Assembly (NCBI RefSeq): GCF_001274935.1
Contig: NZ_LILC01000013.1
Span: 248,001-312,000, forward strand
Direction of reading: 5' to 3'
Source of the DNA: Priestia koreensis
GTDB taxonomy: Bacteria; Bacillota; Bacilli; Bacillales; Bacillaceae_H
Length of the DNA stretch: 64,000 nt
Made by a program: the position numbers and the translations under genes. Each line of letters begins with the position of its first letter. Within the stretch, counting starts at the first letter, position 1. Under the pieces are notes generated by a model. The model saw only the letters and a program-made list of their open reading frames with translations. It was not told where the DNA came from and did no database searches. Shown here one piece after another: positions 31,834-40,539 of this stretch.

Positions 31834-34788
31834 TTATTGACCTCCCTCTTTGATCATTTTTTCAATTGGGGTGAAGTCTTCTCGCTTCCACTTCTCCTCT
31901 ACTCGGACACTGATCTGTGGTACGCGATTTCCGAAGCGATGATTCACTTTTGGCAGTGGTGGTGTCCCTGTCTCTGAAATGATCTCCATTTTAACACCCA
32001 TCTCTTTGTAAGCAGGCGTGTGAGTCTCTTTGTCATGATAGCTGCTTGTTAAGCGGTTCACGGCCATTTCATCCTCAGCTGAGTTCATTGTAAGATACAG
32101 TTCTTTTCCGCGAACCGTATCTGTTACCATCGCCTGTACTTTCACATGACCGTACGGAGATGATAGTCGAACGAGCGCACCGTCTGTAATTCCTCGCTCA
32201 GCAGCAAGTTCTTTTGATACCTCAAGCCAAGGATACGGCACTTTGTGCGTAAGACCTTTTGATTTATACGTCATGTTTCCTTCATGGAAATGTTCAAGAA
32301 GACGCCCGTTATTAAGATGAAGATCATACTCTTCTCCTGCTTCATACGGCTCTGACCATGTTGGAATAACGAGTCGTGCCTTTCCGTCTTCAAATGAGAA
32401 ACGCTCTGTGTATAGAAGCGGTGTGTCTGTACCATCTGCTGCTACAGGCCACTGCAAGCTATTCCATCCTTCTAGTCGTTCATACGTCACGCCTGCAAAT
32501 AGCGGTGCAAGAGAAGCTGCCTCGTCCATAATTTCACTTGGATGCGTATAGTTCCAGTTCGCACCTAGACGGTTCGCAACTTCCTGGAAGATTTGCCAAT
32601 CTGGCTTTGAATCACCAACTGGTTCAAATACACGGTGGAAACGCTGAATGCGACGTTCTGTATTGGTAAACGTGCCATCTTTTTCGAGACTAGGAGCAGC
32701 AGGTAAAATAACATCCGCAAATTGAGCTGTTTTTGTAAAGAATACGTCTTGGACCACCATAAATTCTAGCTTTTCAAATCCTGTATCCACATGGTTCGAG
32801 TTGGAATCGACAATCGCCATATCTTCTCCGAACAGGTAAAGTGCTTTTAAGTTTCCTTCGTTCATCTCTTCGACCATTTGATGATTATCAAGGCCTGTTG
32901 AAGTAGGAAGCGATACACCCCATGCCTTTTCATAGCGTGCTCGAACGCTGTCGTCTGCTACTTTTTCATAGCCTGGGAACCATGTTGGCATCGTTCCGAA
33001 ATCACATGCTCCCTGTACGTTGTTATGACCACGCAGTGGATACGCACCTGTACCTGGACGACCATAGTTTCCTGTAATTAACAATAGGTTTGAGATAGCC
33101 GTACTTGTTTCCGTCCCATCCATATGTTGTGTGACGCCCATCGCCCATAGTGCACAAACCGATTTGGCTTCGTGAATCATCGTTGCTACTTGAATAAGCT
33201 CTTCTTTTGAAAGACCCGTCATTTCTTCTGCATACTCAAGCGTATAGATCTCAAGAGAAGCAATGTACTCGTCTAATCCGTTTACGCGATTTGCTAAAAA
33301 CTCACGAGCTTCCCAGCCTTGGTCAACGATGTATTTCGTTACAGCAGAAATCCAGATAAGATCTGTACTTGGCTTCGGATGAATGTGAAGATCGGCACGT
33401 TCTGCTAGTTCGTTTTTACGTAAATCCGCTACGATTAGCTTTTGTCCATGAAGCTTGTGAGCACGCTTCACGCGAGTAGCGAGTACAGGATGCGATTCAG
33501 CAGGGTTTGCACCGATTACAAATACTAAATCAGAGCTTCCGATGTCTGTAATGCTTCCTGCATCACCGCCAATTCCGACCGTACGAAGAAGTCCTGCCGT
33601 TGCCGGTGACTGACAATAGCGTGAGCAGTTGTCCACGTTGTTCGTTCCCATAATCGCACGAGCAAATTTTTGGAACATAAAGTTTTCTTCGTTTGAACAT
33701 TTAGAAGATGCGATGTACCCAATTGAATCTGGACCGTGCTTCTCTTTAATTTCTGTCAGTTTTGTTGCAATGACGTTAAGCGCCTCTTCCCAGCTTGCTT
33801 CAATGAACTCATCGCCTTGACGAATCAACGGCTTTGTAAGACGTTCTTCACTATTAACGTAATCCCAGCCCCATTTTCCTTTTACACACGTTGAAATTCC
33901 GTTCACTGGTGCATCTACGCTTGGCTCTACTTTTAAAATTTTTCGGTCTTTCGTCCAAATTTCAAAACTACAGCCTACCCCACAGTACGTACAAACCGTT
34001 TTCGTGCGTTTGATACGCGCCTCACGCATGCTTGCTTCAACTTCTGAGATCGCAAAAATTTCTTTGTATCCTGGCTCTACTTCTTTTGTTAAGTGAATCA
34101 TCGGATCTAGCGTTTTCGGCATGATTCCTGTTAAGAATCCAGCTTCACCGAGCATCGGTTTCTCCATTAAGGCGTTACACGGACAGACCGTTACACAGTG
34201 ACCACAGCTTACGCAGGAAGATTGATCGATCGGGACGTCGTTATCCCAAATAACACGAGGCGCTTCACGATCCCAGTCAATTGTGAGCGTTTCGTTTACC
34301 TGAAGGTCTTGACACGCCTCTACGCAGCGGCCGCACAGAATACATTGATCCGGCTCGTAGCGATAAAATGGATGTGAATTATCAGCTGCATACGGTTTTT
34401 CTTTAAATTCATATTTTTGATGCTCAATTTCTAGTAATTCAGCTGTATTATGCACCACGCAGTTGCCGTTGTTGTTGTCACAAACGGTACAGTACAGCTC
34501 ATGATTTTTTAAGATGCGCGACATCGCCTCGTACTGAGCGTCTTTTACCTGCTTCGAAACTGCATTAACGTCCATATTTGGCACCGCTTTTGTCGCACAG
34601 GAACGAACGAGTTCCCCATTTACTTCTACAAAACACGTGTCACATGTTTGAATCGAGCCAAGATCAGGGTGATAGCAAATGCTCGGAATGCTGTAATTAT
34701 GTTCATTGGCTACTTCTAGGATTGTTTGCCCTTCTTTTGCATGATACTGTTTGCCGTTAATATTAATGTGAAAAGTAGATTCACTCAT
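31834..34788 (-). CDS. fdhF: formate dehydrogenase, NuoG-like catalytic subunit, copy 2
   Basis: A 984-residue paralogue of the enzyme at 26509 with the same order: [2Fe-2S] (CDTCFVEVNGELVRSC), YCTVCDNNNGNC, CILCGRCVEAC, CVSCGHCVTVCPC, the molybdopterin-domain cluster CTYCGVGCSF, and the catalytic cysteine in NCSRYCQSP. All ligands are intact. GAGGAGG precedes the ATG. It lies 16 bp after focA copy 2. The copies have similar length but many changes along the whole protein, so they are old duplicates or separately acquired, perhaps for different metals (Mo or W) or conditions; that is inference. Confidence 0.9.
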   Translation of the reverse strand: MSESTFHININGKQYHAKEGQTILEVANEHNYSIPSICYHPDLGSIQTCDTCFVEVNGELVRSCATKAVPNMDVNAVSKQVKDAQYEAMSRILKNHELYCTVCDNNNGNCVVHNTAELLEIEHQKYEFKEKPYAADNSHPFYRYEPDQCILCGRCVEACQDLQVNETLTIDWDREAPRVIWDNDVPIDQSSCVSCGHCVTVCPCNALMEKPMLGEAGFLTGIMPKTLDPMIHLTKEVEPGYKEIFAISEVEASMREARIKRTKTVCTYCGVGCSFEIWTKDRKILKVEPSVDAPVNGISTCVKGKWGWDYVNSEERLTKPLIRQGDEFIEASWEEALNVIATKLTEIKEKHGPDSIGYIASSKCSNEENFMFQKFARAIMGTNNVDNCSRYCQSPATAGLLRTVGIGGDAGSITDIGSSDLVFVIGANPAESHPVLATRVKRAHKLHGQKLIVADLRKNELAERADLHIHPKPSTDLIWISAVTKYIVDQGWEAREFLANRVNGLDEYIASLEIYTLEYAEEMTGLSKEELIQVATMIHEAKSVCALWAMGVTQHMDGTETSTAISNLLLITGNYGRPGTGAYPLRGHNNVQGACDFGTMPTWFPGYEKVADDSVRARYEKAWGVSLPTSTGLDNHQMVEEMNEGNLKALYLFGEDMAIVDSNSNHVDTGFEKLEFMVVQDVFFTKTAQFADVILPAAPSLEKDGTFTNTERRIQRFHRVFEPVGDSKPDWQIFQEVANRLGANWNYTHPSEIMDEAASLAPLFAGVTYERLEGWNSLQWPVAADGTDTPLLYTERFSFEDGKARLVIPTWSEPYEAGEEYDLHLNNGRLLEHFHEGNMTYKSKGLTHKVPYPWLEVSKELAAERGITDGALVRLSSPYGHVKVQAMVTDTVRGKELYLTMNSAEDEMAVNRLTSSYHDKETHTPAYKEMGVKMEIISETGTPPLPKVNHRFGNRVPQISVRVEEKWKREDFTPIEKMIKEGGQ

Positions 34789-34804
34789 TTTCCATTCCTC
34801 CTCA

Positions 34805-35599
34805 TTACTTTTCCGTAATCTTAATGGTGTCTAACTCATTTTTATACGCAATCCAATACATCATTGCGACAAAAATACTTCCTCCTACCGCGTTGCCTAA
34901 AAAAACGGGGATAAAATTCATTATGTAATCGCCCCATCCGAAGTATCCTGAAAAAATAGCTGCGGGAATTAAAAACATATTGGCAACCACGTGCTGAAAG
35001 CCAATTGCAACGAAGCCCATAATCGGAAACCAAATACCTAAAATCTTTCCTCCCACGGATTGAGCACCGTATGCCAACCATACCGCTAGACCTACAAGCC
35101 AGTTACAGCCAATAGCTGAGAAGAAGGAGGCAACAAATCCTTCATCCAACTTTGCTTTTGCGATTGCGACGGTTTTTGCTAAAAAAGGGCCTGAATCGGT
35201 TAAGCCCGCTAGATGTCCAAAGCAATAAGCAACGAACAGTGCCCCGACAAAGTTACTGAGCGTAATCAGCACCCAGTTTTTCACCAGCTGCCCGAACGTA
35301 ACTTTTCGGCTAAAGCAAGCAAGTGAGATCGTCATCATGTTGCCAGTTAATAGTTCTCCACCTGCAATTAAGATGAGAATGAGTCCGAGTGGGAACACAG
35401 AAGCACCTAAAAAGGCCCCAAACGTTCCCCAGTCAGCCGGTAAATTAGCGCTTACCCGTATATCAAGCAGGAAACCTAGCGAAATAAATGCGCCTCCCAA
35501 AAATCCGAGCGGGAGTAAACTGCTCATTGGTAAGTGCACTTTGCTAACCCCAGCTTCCACGGAGAGCTTGGCAATTTGCTTCGAGTTATAAAACGCCAT
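34805..35599 (-). CDS. focA: formate/nitrite channel (FNT family), copy 2
   Basis: A 264-residue six-helix FNT channel, clearly paralogous to the copy at 23662 (shared GGAFISLGFLLDIRV, GGELLTGNMM and GCNWLVGLAVWLAYGAQSVGGK). It heads the operon focA-fdhF-DUF1641-HMA-like. AGGAGG lies 9 bases before the ATG. Its leader differs from that of copy 1: no terminator hairpin is seen, but a 34-codon cysteine-containing frame lies upstream. It probably imports formate for the adjacent dehydrogenase. Confidence 0.85.
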   Translation of the reverse strand: MAFYNSKQIAKLSVEAGVSKVHLPMSSLLPLGFLGGAFISLGFLLDIRVSANLPADWGTFGAFLGASVFPLGLILILIAGGELLTGNMMTISLACFSRKVTFGQLVKNWVLITLSNFVGALFVAYCFGHLAGLTDSGPFLAKTVAIAKAKLDEGFVASFFSAIGCNWLVGLAVWLAYGAQSVGGKILGIWFPIMGFVAIGFQHVVANMFLIPAAIFSGYFGWGDYIMNFIPVFLGNAVGGSIFVAMMYWIAYKNELDTIKITEK

Positions 35600-35661
35600 C
35601 TTCTATTCCTCCTAGTCGAGTCTTTCTTTTACTATTTGCATAATGATGGATTTATATAAAT

Positions 35662-35766
35662 TCACACCTTTTGTTTAGCCCCCTGTAAAAGCAATTGCCT
35701 ACCCTTACCGCCTAGATCGCAACGAACACAGTACTCTGTACATACAGCTGTTGGCGCTAGCATCAT
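35662..35766 (-). CDS. possible 34-residue leader ORF with CX3CX2C
   Basis: Two consecutive ATG codons open a 34-codon frame in the leader of the second formate operon. It contains CTEYCVRC, a CX3CX2C spacing as used for iron-sulfur ligands, and a basic glycine-rich tail (GGKGRQLLLQGAKQKV). Only a weak GAAGAAA precedes it. It could be a regulatory leader peptide, a small metal or cluster protein, or chance. No family is recognised. Confidence 0.3.
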   Translation of the reverse strand: MMLAPTAVCTEYCVRCDLGGKGRQLLLQGAKQKV

Positions 35767-35862
35767 ATTTTCTTCGTTAAAATAATGGAAAAGTGCTTGT
35801 TTTACGATGATATCGGGTATTCTATTATGAAACTCATTCAACTAACGAAAGGAAGAAATACA

Positions 35863-36081
35863 ATGAACAAACAACTATTGCACGAGCGCGTGGTAAGTAT
35901 GATTACGTCTGCAACAAAAAAACCAAAATATTCGGCATTATCTGCTGTCAAGCTTGCGGACATGTTCGGAACGACTGCTCAAGAAATTGAGACGGCTTTA
36001 GGGGAGCTCGTTTCCGAGGGGAAACTTAAAAAGACCCGTCTCGATGCACCTCCTCATGCAACGATTTACCTTCTTCCTTAA
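35863..36081 (+). CDS. small winged-helix-like protein
   Basis: A 72-residue protein starting MNKQLLHERVVSMI. The order helix, LADMFGTTAQEIETALGELVSEGKLKKTR and then ATIYLLP fits a compact winged-helix domain (recognition helix about 35-48, wing near the end). The ATG at 35863 follows AAAGGAAG; longer upstream starts lack a site. The function is unknown, possibly DNA binding. It is divergent from the second formate operon. Confidence 0.65.
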   Translation: MNKQLLHERVVSMITSATKKPKYSALSAVKLADMFGTTAQEIETALGELVSEGKLKKTRLDAPPHATIYLLP

Positions 36082-36148
36082 TGGAAAACAATAAAAGATG
36101 ATGGAATAATATCCATATTTCCCTTCATTTTTTGTGAACAAACTTATC

Positions 36149-36246
36149 TTGTCGAAATTTTCTTTCGATAAGGTCCATAAGCTTCAAACGAGCGATAAAC
36201 AATGCACATACTCCCATTGACGAATTTTGTCGAAAAATAGTATAGT
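36149..36246 (+). promoter_or_regulatory. sigma-A promoter with three 0A boxes
   Basis: TTGACG (36217) and TATAGT (36241) are spaced by 18 bp. TTGACGAA (36217-36224) and TTGTCGAA (36227-36234) match the Spo0A box TTGNCGAA and sit one helical turn apart across the -35 and spacer; a third TTGTCGAA lies at 36149. This arrangement would suit repression by Spo0A~P of the downstream permease. Otherwise the 286-bp gap holds only an A/T-rich leader. Confidence 0.55.
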
Positions 36247-36367
36247 TATAAACATATTCGCATAGATATCAATTTATTTAGCACGCCTAGCTCCATTGAA
36301 CATTAACGATCGAACGCTATCTGCTGAATAAACGTTACACAACTTAGAAAGTCAAAAGGAGTTTAGA

Positions 36368-37771
36368 ATGTCTCAACAAAAATTAGGTTTTTGGTTATTA
36401 ACTGCATTAGTAGTCGGAAATATGGTGGGCTCTGGTATCTTCATGTTACCTCGCTCCCTTTCAGAATCTGCTAGTCCTGCGGGCGTTACGCTTGCATGGC
36501 TACTAACTGGTGCTGGCGTTATGCTGACAGCTCTTGTATTTGGGAATTTGGCTATTCGAAAGCCTGAGTTAAGCGGAGGTCCTCAGATTTATGCAAAGGA
36601 GCTATTAAAAGAAAAGCCCGTTGCGTCTCTCCTCTCAGGCTTTATGTCTTCATGGGGGTATTGGATCGGAAACTTCGCAGGGAACGTTGCAATTATCTCA
36701 ACGTTCACAAGCTATCTTTCTACCTTTTTCCCGATTTTAAATAGCAAAGCCGTCATTTGGACAATTGGAAGCTTTGATCTAAAGGTTGGGAATGCTTTAA
36801 CATTTATCATTTGTACACTTATGCTGTGGGGTGCTCATTTCATCATTTTAAAAGGGATGAAAGGGGCAGGGAAAATCAATTTTGTGGCAACTGTCGCAAA
36901 AGTCATTGGTTTTGCCCTATTTATTATCCTAGCGCTTTTTGCTTTTGATAAAAGCAACATTTTACCGTTTGTCGCTCCTAAAGAAGATGCAGCTGGGCAT
37001 ACGGTTGGGCTACTGTCACAAGTAAACGGTGCAGCGCTGTCTACCCTATGGGCGTTTATCGGCATTGAGTCGGCGGTCGTTTTTGCTTCAAGAGCCAAAC
37101 GAACGCGGGACGTTAAATGGGCAACAATTGTTGGATTATGTATTGCTCTAGCCATTTATCTAGGAATTAGCTTTCTCACGATGGGCGTTCTTTCGCAAAG
37201 TGAGCTCATTCATTCAGAGAAGCCTCTTGTCGATGCAACAGAGCAAATCGTTGGTCCGATTGGCGCTTACTTAATTGCGGGTCTCGGGCTTGTTAGCTTA
37301 CTAGGATCAACAATCGGCTGGGTGCTCCTCAGTGCAGAAGTCCCTTACCAAGCGGCTCGTCAAGGATTGTTCTTACCAGCCTTTGCAAAGGAAAATAAGC
37401 AATCAATGCCTGTCTTTTCACTATGGGTTTCAAATGCGCTTGCACAGCTATTTATTTTTTCGACGGTCTCTAGTTCTATCTCAAGTGCATTTGACTTTGT
37501 GATTTATATTGCTACTCTCGCCTACTTGGTTCCTTATCTTATTTCAGCTCTGTATCAAATGAGGTTGACCATTACAGGTGAAACTTATTTACACAGCAGA
37601 CAGCGTGTTGTGGACGGTATGATCGCTGCGGGTGCCACGATTTACTCACTGTGGGTTATTGTAGCTGGAACATCTGATTTAAAAACATTTTTATTTGGCG
37701 TTGCGCTCCTAGCAAGCGGGATTATCTTCTATCCGCTGCTTCGTAAAAATGCGCATCATTTATCGTCTTAA
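36368..37771 (+). CDS. APC-family amino acid permease (YvsH/ArcD-like)
   Basis: A 467-residue transporter with about 12-13 helices. The APC signature VVGNMVGSGIFMLPRSL lies in helix 1, with IESAVVFASRAKR and GSTIGWVLLSAEVPYQAA further on, the latter typical of the basic amino acid/polyamine antiporter branch (ArcD, YvsH). The substrate is probably arginine/ornithine or lysine, but no pathway gene is adjacent. AAAAGGAG lies before the ATG. Its promoter carries tandem 0A boxes. Confidence 0.8.
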   Translation: MSQQKLGFWLLTALVVGNMVGSGIFMLPRSLSESASPAGVTLAWLLTGAGVMLTALVFGNLAIRKPELSGGPQIYAKELLKEKPVASLLSGFMSSWGYWIGNFAGNVAIISTFTSYLSTFFPILNSKAVIWTIGSFDLKVGNALTFIICTLMLWGAHFIILKGMKGAGKINFVATVAKVIGFALFIILALFAFDKSNILPFVAPKEDAAGHTVGLLSQVNGAALSTLWAFIGIESAVVFASRAKRTRDVKWATIVGLCIALAIYLGISFLTMGVLSQSELIHSEKPLVDATEQIVGPIGAYLIAGLGLVSLLGSTIGWVLLSAEVPYQAARQGLFLPAFAKENKQSMPVFSLWVSNALAQLFIFSTVSSSISSAFDFVIYIATLAYLVPYLISALYQMRLTITGETYLHSRQRVVDGMIAAGATIYSLWVIVAGTSDLKTFLFGVALLASGIIFYPLLRKNAHHLSS

Positions 37772-37774
37772 CGA

Positions 37775-37806
37775 AAAAAGACTGTGCGAGTGAGCACAGT
37801 CTTTTT
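37775..37806. terminator. bidirectional intrinsic terminator
   Basis: AAAAGACTGTGC and GCACAGTCTTTT form a perfect 12-bp stem with a 6-base loop, between convergent genes. Confidence 0.9.
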
Positions 37807-37814
37807 CTATGTAC

Positions 37815-38108
37815 TTATGAGCGTTGCTTTGTCTCCAAATGTTCCATCTCTGCTTTTTCAAGAAACGGGTCCATAAGCGCGACAAATTGCTGAAACCTTG
37901 GTGATTGCATGAAGCCCTCCATATGACTTTCAACCGTATCCCACTCTACAAAAATAAAGTATTTCCCGTCATTTTCGATGGATTTATTTAGCGTGTGAGA
38001 ACGATAGCCCGCTGTCGCTGCAATAAGTGCTGCCGCTTCTTTAAATGCTATTTCAAACTCGCTTTGTTTTTCTTTGTGAATGTAAAAAACGGCATGTTCA
38101 ATAATCAT
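37815..38108 (-). CDS. ABM-fold monooxygenase-like protein
   Basis: A 97-residue protein with the dimeric alpha-beta-barrel pattern (IIEHAVFYIHKEKQSEFEIAFKEA...FIFVEWDTVESHMEGFMQSPRFQQF) of the antibiotic-biosynthesis-monooxygenase family. Members include quinol monooxygenases and haem-degrading enzymes; the residues for haem binding cannot be judged. AAGGAGGAG precedes the ATG. It is monocistronic. Confidence 0.75.
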   Translation of the reverse strand: MIIEHAVFYIHKEKQSEFEIAFKEAAALIAATAGYRSHTLNKSIENDGKYFIFVEWDTVESHMEGFMQSPRFQQFVALMDPFLEKAEMEHLETKQRS

Positions 38109-38161
38109 GCACTCATCTCCTCCTTATGCAAACGTCTTTCCCATCTTAATACGTTTTTCAC

Positions 38162-38196
38162 TAAAAGAAAAGCTGAAGAGATTGAGTCTCTTCAGC
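38162..38196 (-). terminator. intrinsic terminator of the proline-rich gene
   Basis: GCTGAAGAGA and TCTCTTCAGC form a perfect 10-bp stem; the minus strand continues TTTTCTTTT. Confidence 0.8.
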
Positions 38197-38208
38197 GAGT
38201 AGAAACGA

Positions 38209-38670
38209 TTAATAGCATTGAAAGGACGAGATACGATTCGTATCAATCCCAAAGTAAACCCAGTTAAATCCTGTCCAGCGATAGCCTGATACTGAACGAC
38301 GCCCTACAAATGTAGGATAAAACCAAAATGATTGCCCGCTATTTAACCATACATACGTATATTTATATCGACACCCTGCAATTGCTCCCGGATCGACAGC
38401 TTTTAAGCTCGGGCCCTGATTTAACTGAGGGACAAACGACGGTGGAGGTGAAGATGGCGGTCCGTCTTGATTCCAGCCTCCTGAAGGTGGGCCCGGTGGT
38501 GGTGGCGGTGGAAAGAAACCCTGTCCTTGGTTTGGTGAGGGTGGAAAAAAGCCCTGCTGTGGAGGTGGACCTGGGAAAAACCCTCCTTGTGGTGATGAGC
38601 CCGATCCGCCTGGAAAGCCCGGAATTACGACCGAGAAAGGAAACTTGGATTGTTGCCTCCAATCATACAT
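38209..38670 (-). CDS. proline/glycine-rich spore-surface-like protein
   Basis: A 153-residue protein in two parts. Residues 15-90 are a low-complexity Pro/Gly/Phe region with repeated GFFPPPP-like blocks. The C-terminal 55 residues are conserved-looking and rich in Tyr/Trp/Arg (YTYVWLNSGQSFWFYPTFVGRRS), ending FQCY. There is no signal peptide or membrane helix. Similar proteins occur in spore-forming bacilli as coat/exosporium or hypothetical proteins. The promoter region holds a sigma-K-type -10 (CATATCGTA), which would place expression in the late mother cell. The spore role is inferred. GGGAGG precedes the ATG. Confidence 0.6.
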   Translation of the reverse strand: MYDWRQQSKFPFSVVIPGFPGGSGSSPQGGFFPGPPPQQGFFPPSPNQGQGFFPPPPPPGPPSGGWNQDGPPSSPPPSFVPQLNQGPSLKAVDPGAIAGCRYKYTYVWLNSGQSFWFYPTFVGRRSVSGYRWTGFNWVYFGIDTNRISSFQCY

Positions 38671-38710
38671 AAAAAAACCTCCCTGCTACTTGAAATGTTG
38701 TCTCTACCTT

Positions 38711-38738
38711 TACGATATGTGTAAAGCCTATCCTACGT
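38711..38738 (-). promoter_or_regulatory. sigma-K-type promoter candidate
   Basis: Minus strand: AC (38738-38737), 17 bp, CATATCGTA (38719-38711), matching AC-N16/17-CATANNNTA. It lies about 40 bp before the proline-rich gene. Confidence 0.45.
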
Positions 38739-38752
38739 GTTTAATTACGTAA

Positions 38753-38788
38753 AAACACCCCAAAAGCAACATTCGCTTTCGGGGTGTT
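38753..38788 (-). terminator. intrinsic terminator of the YtxH-like gene
   Basis: AAACACCCCGAAAGC pairs with GCTTTTGGGGTGTTT (one mismatch), followed on the minus strand by TT. Confidence 0.8.
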
Positions 38789-38805
38789 TGATTAAGGGTA
38801 ACGTT

Positions 38806-39432
38806 TTATTCTTTTGTATGGTCGTTGTTTTGAATCACTGGTGCTGGTGTTGGACGTTCTACGTTTTCAGGTACTGCTGTTCGAACCGTACCAACGCGTG
38901 ATGTGGATGTATCGTCAGAGCTATCTAGGCTGTTTGTCCCTTCTAAGTCAACTACTCCTTTCAATTCACTTCCTGCCTCGGCTACCTTTGAGCCGATGCT
39001 TTTTAAGTCTGCTTTGGAGTCTTTTAACGTCGAGATCGTATCGTTTGTTGTATCAGATACTTTACCTAGCACTTCATCATTTACACGTTCGTACAAGCCT
39101 TGTGCCTCGCTGATCGCATCTTTTAAAGAGTTTGTTGCGCTTTTAAACTGTTGAATCATTTGGTTCTTAACGTCCTGTGGATTTTCGCGAATTTGCCCCC
39201 ACATGTCAACAGATGAATTTTTTAAATCCACCGCTTTTCCTTTTACTTGGTTGCGAGTAGTAGAGTCTAGTAAAGTTAACACTCCCCCAACAACGCCTCC
39301 GATGATAATCCCTTTTAGCAGCTTGCTATTTTTCTCATCCATTTGAAAGTCGTTTGTTGAATTTGTATGCTGAGCTGTTGGGATGCTTCCGATGTTACCT
39401 GTTGTTTGGATACCTTCGTTTGTTTGTACCAT
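38806..39432 (-). CDS. YtxH-like general stress membrane protein
   Basis: A 208-residue protein: a polar N-terminus, one glycine-rich membrane segment (KLLKGIIIGGVVGGVLTLL, about residues 37-56), then a long amphipathic, coiled-coil-prone region (about 60-170) and a disordered tail. YtxH-type stress proteins have this layout; here the tail is longer. A sigma-B promoter with ideal spacing lies 46-71 bp upstream of the start, which agrees with the sigma-B control of ytxGHJ in B. subtilis. AGGAGG precedes the ATG. The molecular function is unknown. Confidence 0.7.
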   Translation of the reverse strand: MVQTNEGIQTTGNIGSIPTAQHTNSTNDFQMDEKNSKLLKGIIIGGVVGGVLTLLDSTTRNQVKGKAVDLKNSSVDMWGQIRENPQDVKNQMIQQFKSATNSLKDAISEAQGLYERVNDEVLGKVSDTTNDTISTLKDSKADLKSIGSKVAEAGSELKGVVDLEGTNSLDSSDDTSTSRVGTVRTAVPENVERPTPAPVIQNNDHTKE

Positions 39433-39477
39433 GATTATTCCTCCTAAATAAGTATGATCGTTACTGTTGGTTATGTA

Positions 39478-39503
39478 ATTCCCAGCCTCTCTGATTGTTA
39501 AAC
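39478..39503 (-). promoter_or_regulatory. sigma-B promoter
   Basis: Minus strand: GTTTAA (39503-39498), 14-bp spacer, GGGAAT (39483-39478), matching the sigma-B consensus GTTTAA-N12-15-GGGWAW. Confidence 0.75.
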
Positions 39504-39520
39504 ACTTTATTTAGGAAACA

Positions 39521-39550
39521 AAAAAAGGATCTGCTGTTTGTGCAGATCCT
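39521..39550 (-). terminator. intrinsic terminator of the SDR gene
   Basis: AGGATCTGC and GCAGATCCT pair around a 6-base loop, with T6 on the minus strand. Confidence 0.8.
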
Positions 39551-39556
39551 CTCATG

Positions 39557-40348
39557 TTAAATTGAACGAATAATTCCACCTTCAACGCGCTGTGTTGCGC
39601 CGTTAATTGCTGATGCTTTATGAGACGCAAGAAAGACAATTGTGCTTGCCACTTCTTCTACTGTTGCAAAGCGTTGAATAAGCGATGTTGGCTCATTGTC
39701 TTTAAAGTAATCTCTTGTAAAGGCGCCTAGCTCTTTATTTTCAGCTTTGGCAGCTCCTTCAATAAAGTTTTCTACACCTTCTGTCCACGTTGGACCAGGT
39801 AAGACCGCATTGACTGTCACTTTTGTTCCTTTCGTCATCTCAGCCATTCCTCTTGATAAACTGATAAGCGATGTTTTCGTCACTGAGTATGGAAGCATTT
39901 GCGGAAGAGGCTTTACTCCCGCCTCACTAGCTAGATTTAAAATTCGACCTTGATTTCGTTTCAGCATTTTAGGAAGATAATGACGTGACGTACGTACAGC
40001 CGTCATTACATTCACTTCAAAATACTCCATCCACTCTTCGTCTGTTACTTCTTCAAAGCTTTTCACCTCAAAGAACGCGAGGTTGTTCACAAGCACGTCC
40101 ACTTCTCCAATGGCATCAACCTGCTCAAGGAATTGTTTGCTTTGCTCCGGCTTAGAAAGGTCTGCTGCCACACCGTGAACCGTCCCATGAGCAGAAAGCT
40201 CTTTCACTACTTTATCGACCTTCTCCTGTGTACGACCATTGACGACAACATGTGCCCCTTCTTGTAAAAAGTGCTCAGCAACAGCCTTTCCAATTCCTGC
40301 TGTTGATCCTGTTACTACGACTAATTTCTGCTGAAGATTTAATTCCAT
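39557..40348 (-). CDS. short-chain dehydrogenase/reductase
   Basis: A 263-residue classical SDR. TGSTAGIG (residues 13-20) binds the dinucleotide, VNGRT after beta-2 suggests NADP preference, and NNLAFFEV, the catalytic Ser region NLASEAG and YSVTK (Tyr, Lys) are in place. It resembles unassigned SDRs that are often annotated as 3-oxoacyl-ACP reductase. It is a single gene and no substrate can be inferred. Confidence 0.85.
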   Translation of the reverse strand: MELNLQQKLVVVTGSTAGIGKAVAEHFLQEGAHVVVNGRTQEKVDKVVKELSAHGTVHGVAADLSKPEQSKQFLEQVDAIGEVDVLVNNLAFFEVKSFEEVTDEEWMEYFEVNVMTAVRTSRHYLPKMLKRNQGRILNLASEAGVKPLPQMLPYSVTKTSLISLSRGMAEMTKGTKVTVNAVLPGPTWTEGVENFIEGAAKAENKELGAFTRDYFKDNEPTSLIQRFATVEEVASTIVFLASHKASAINGATQRVEGGIIRSI

Positions 40349-40539
40349 TTGTCTATCATCCTTTTCTATGTAAATTGATTTGTCGAGTATATCAATCGAA
40401 GTTAGTATAAACCAGTCATCTGCTCATTATGTCCTTGTTCGCTACTCTAGCATGTTGGTCGTTATTCAAGTATAATGAAGACAGCTTCCGCTTAGTGAGT
40501 AAGTGGATACATATGCTTTCAAAAGAAGTGAGGGATACG

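Noticed and set aside
35662..35766. Reading CX3CX2C as a radical SAM enzyme fragment
   Set aside because: The frame is only 34 codons, and no flanking in-frame or out-of-frame sequence resembles the rest of a radical SAM domain.
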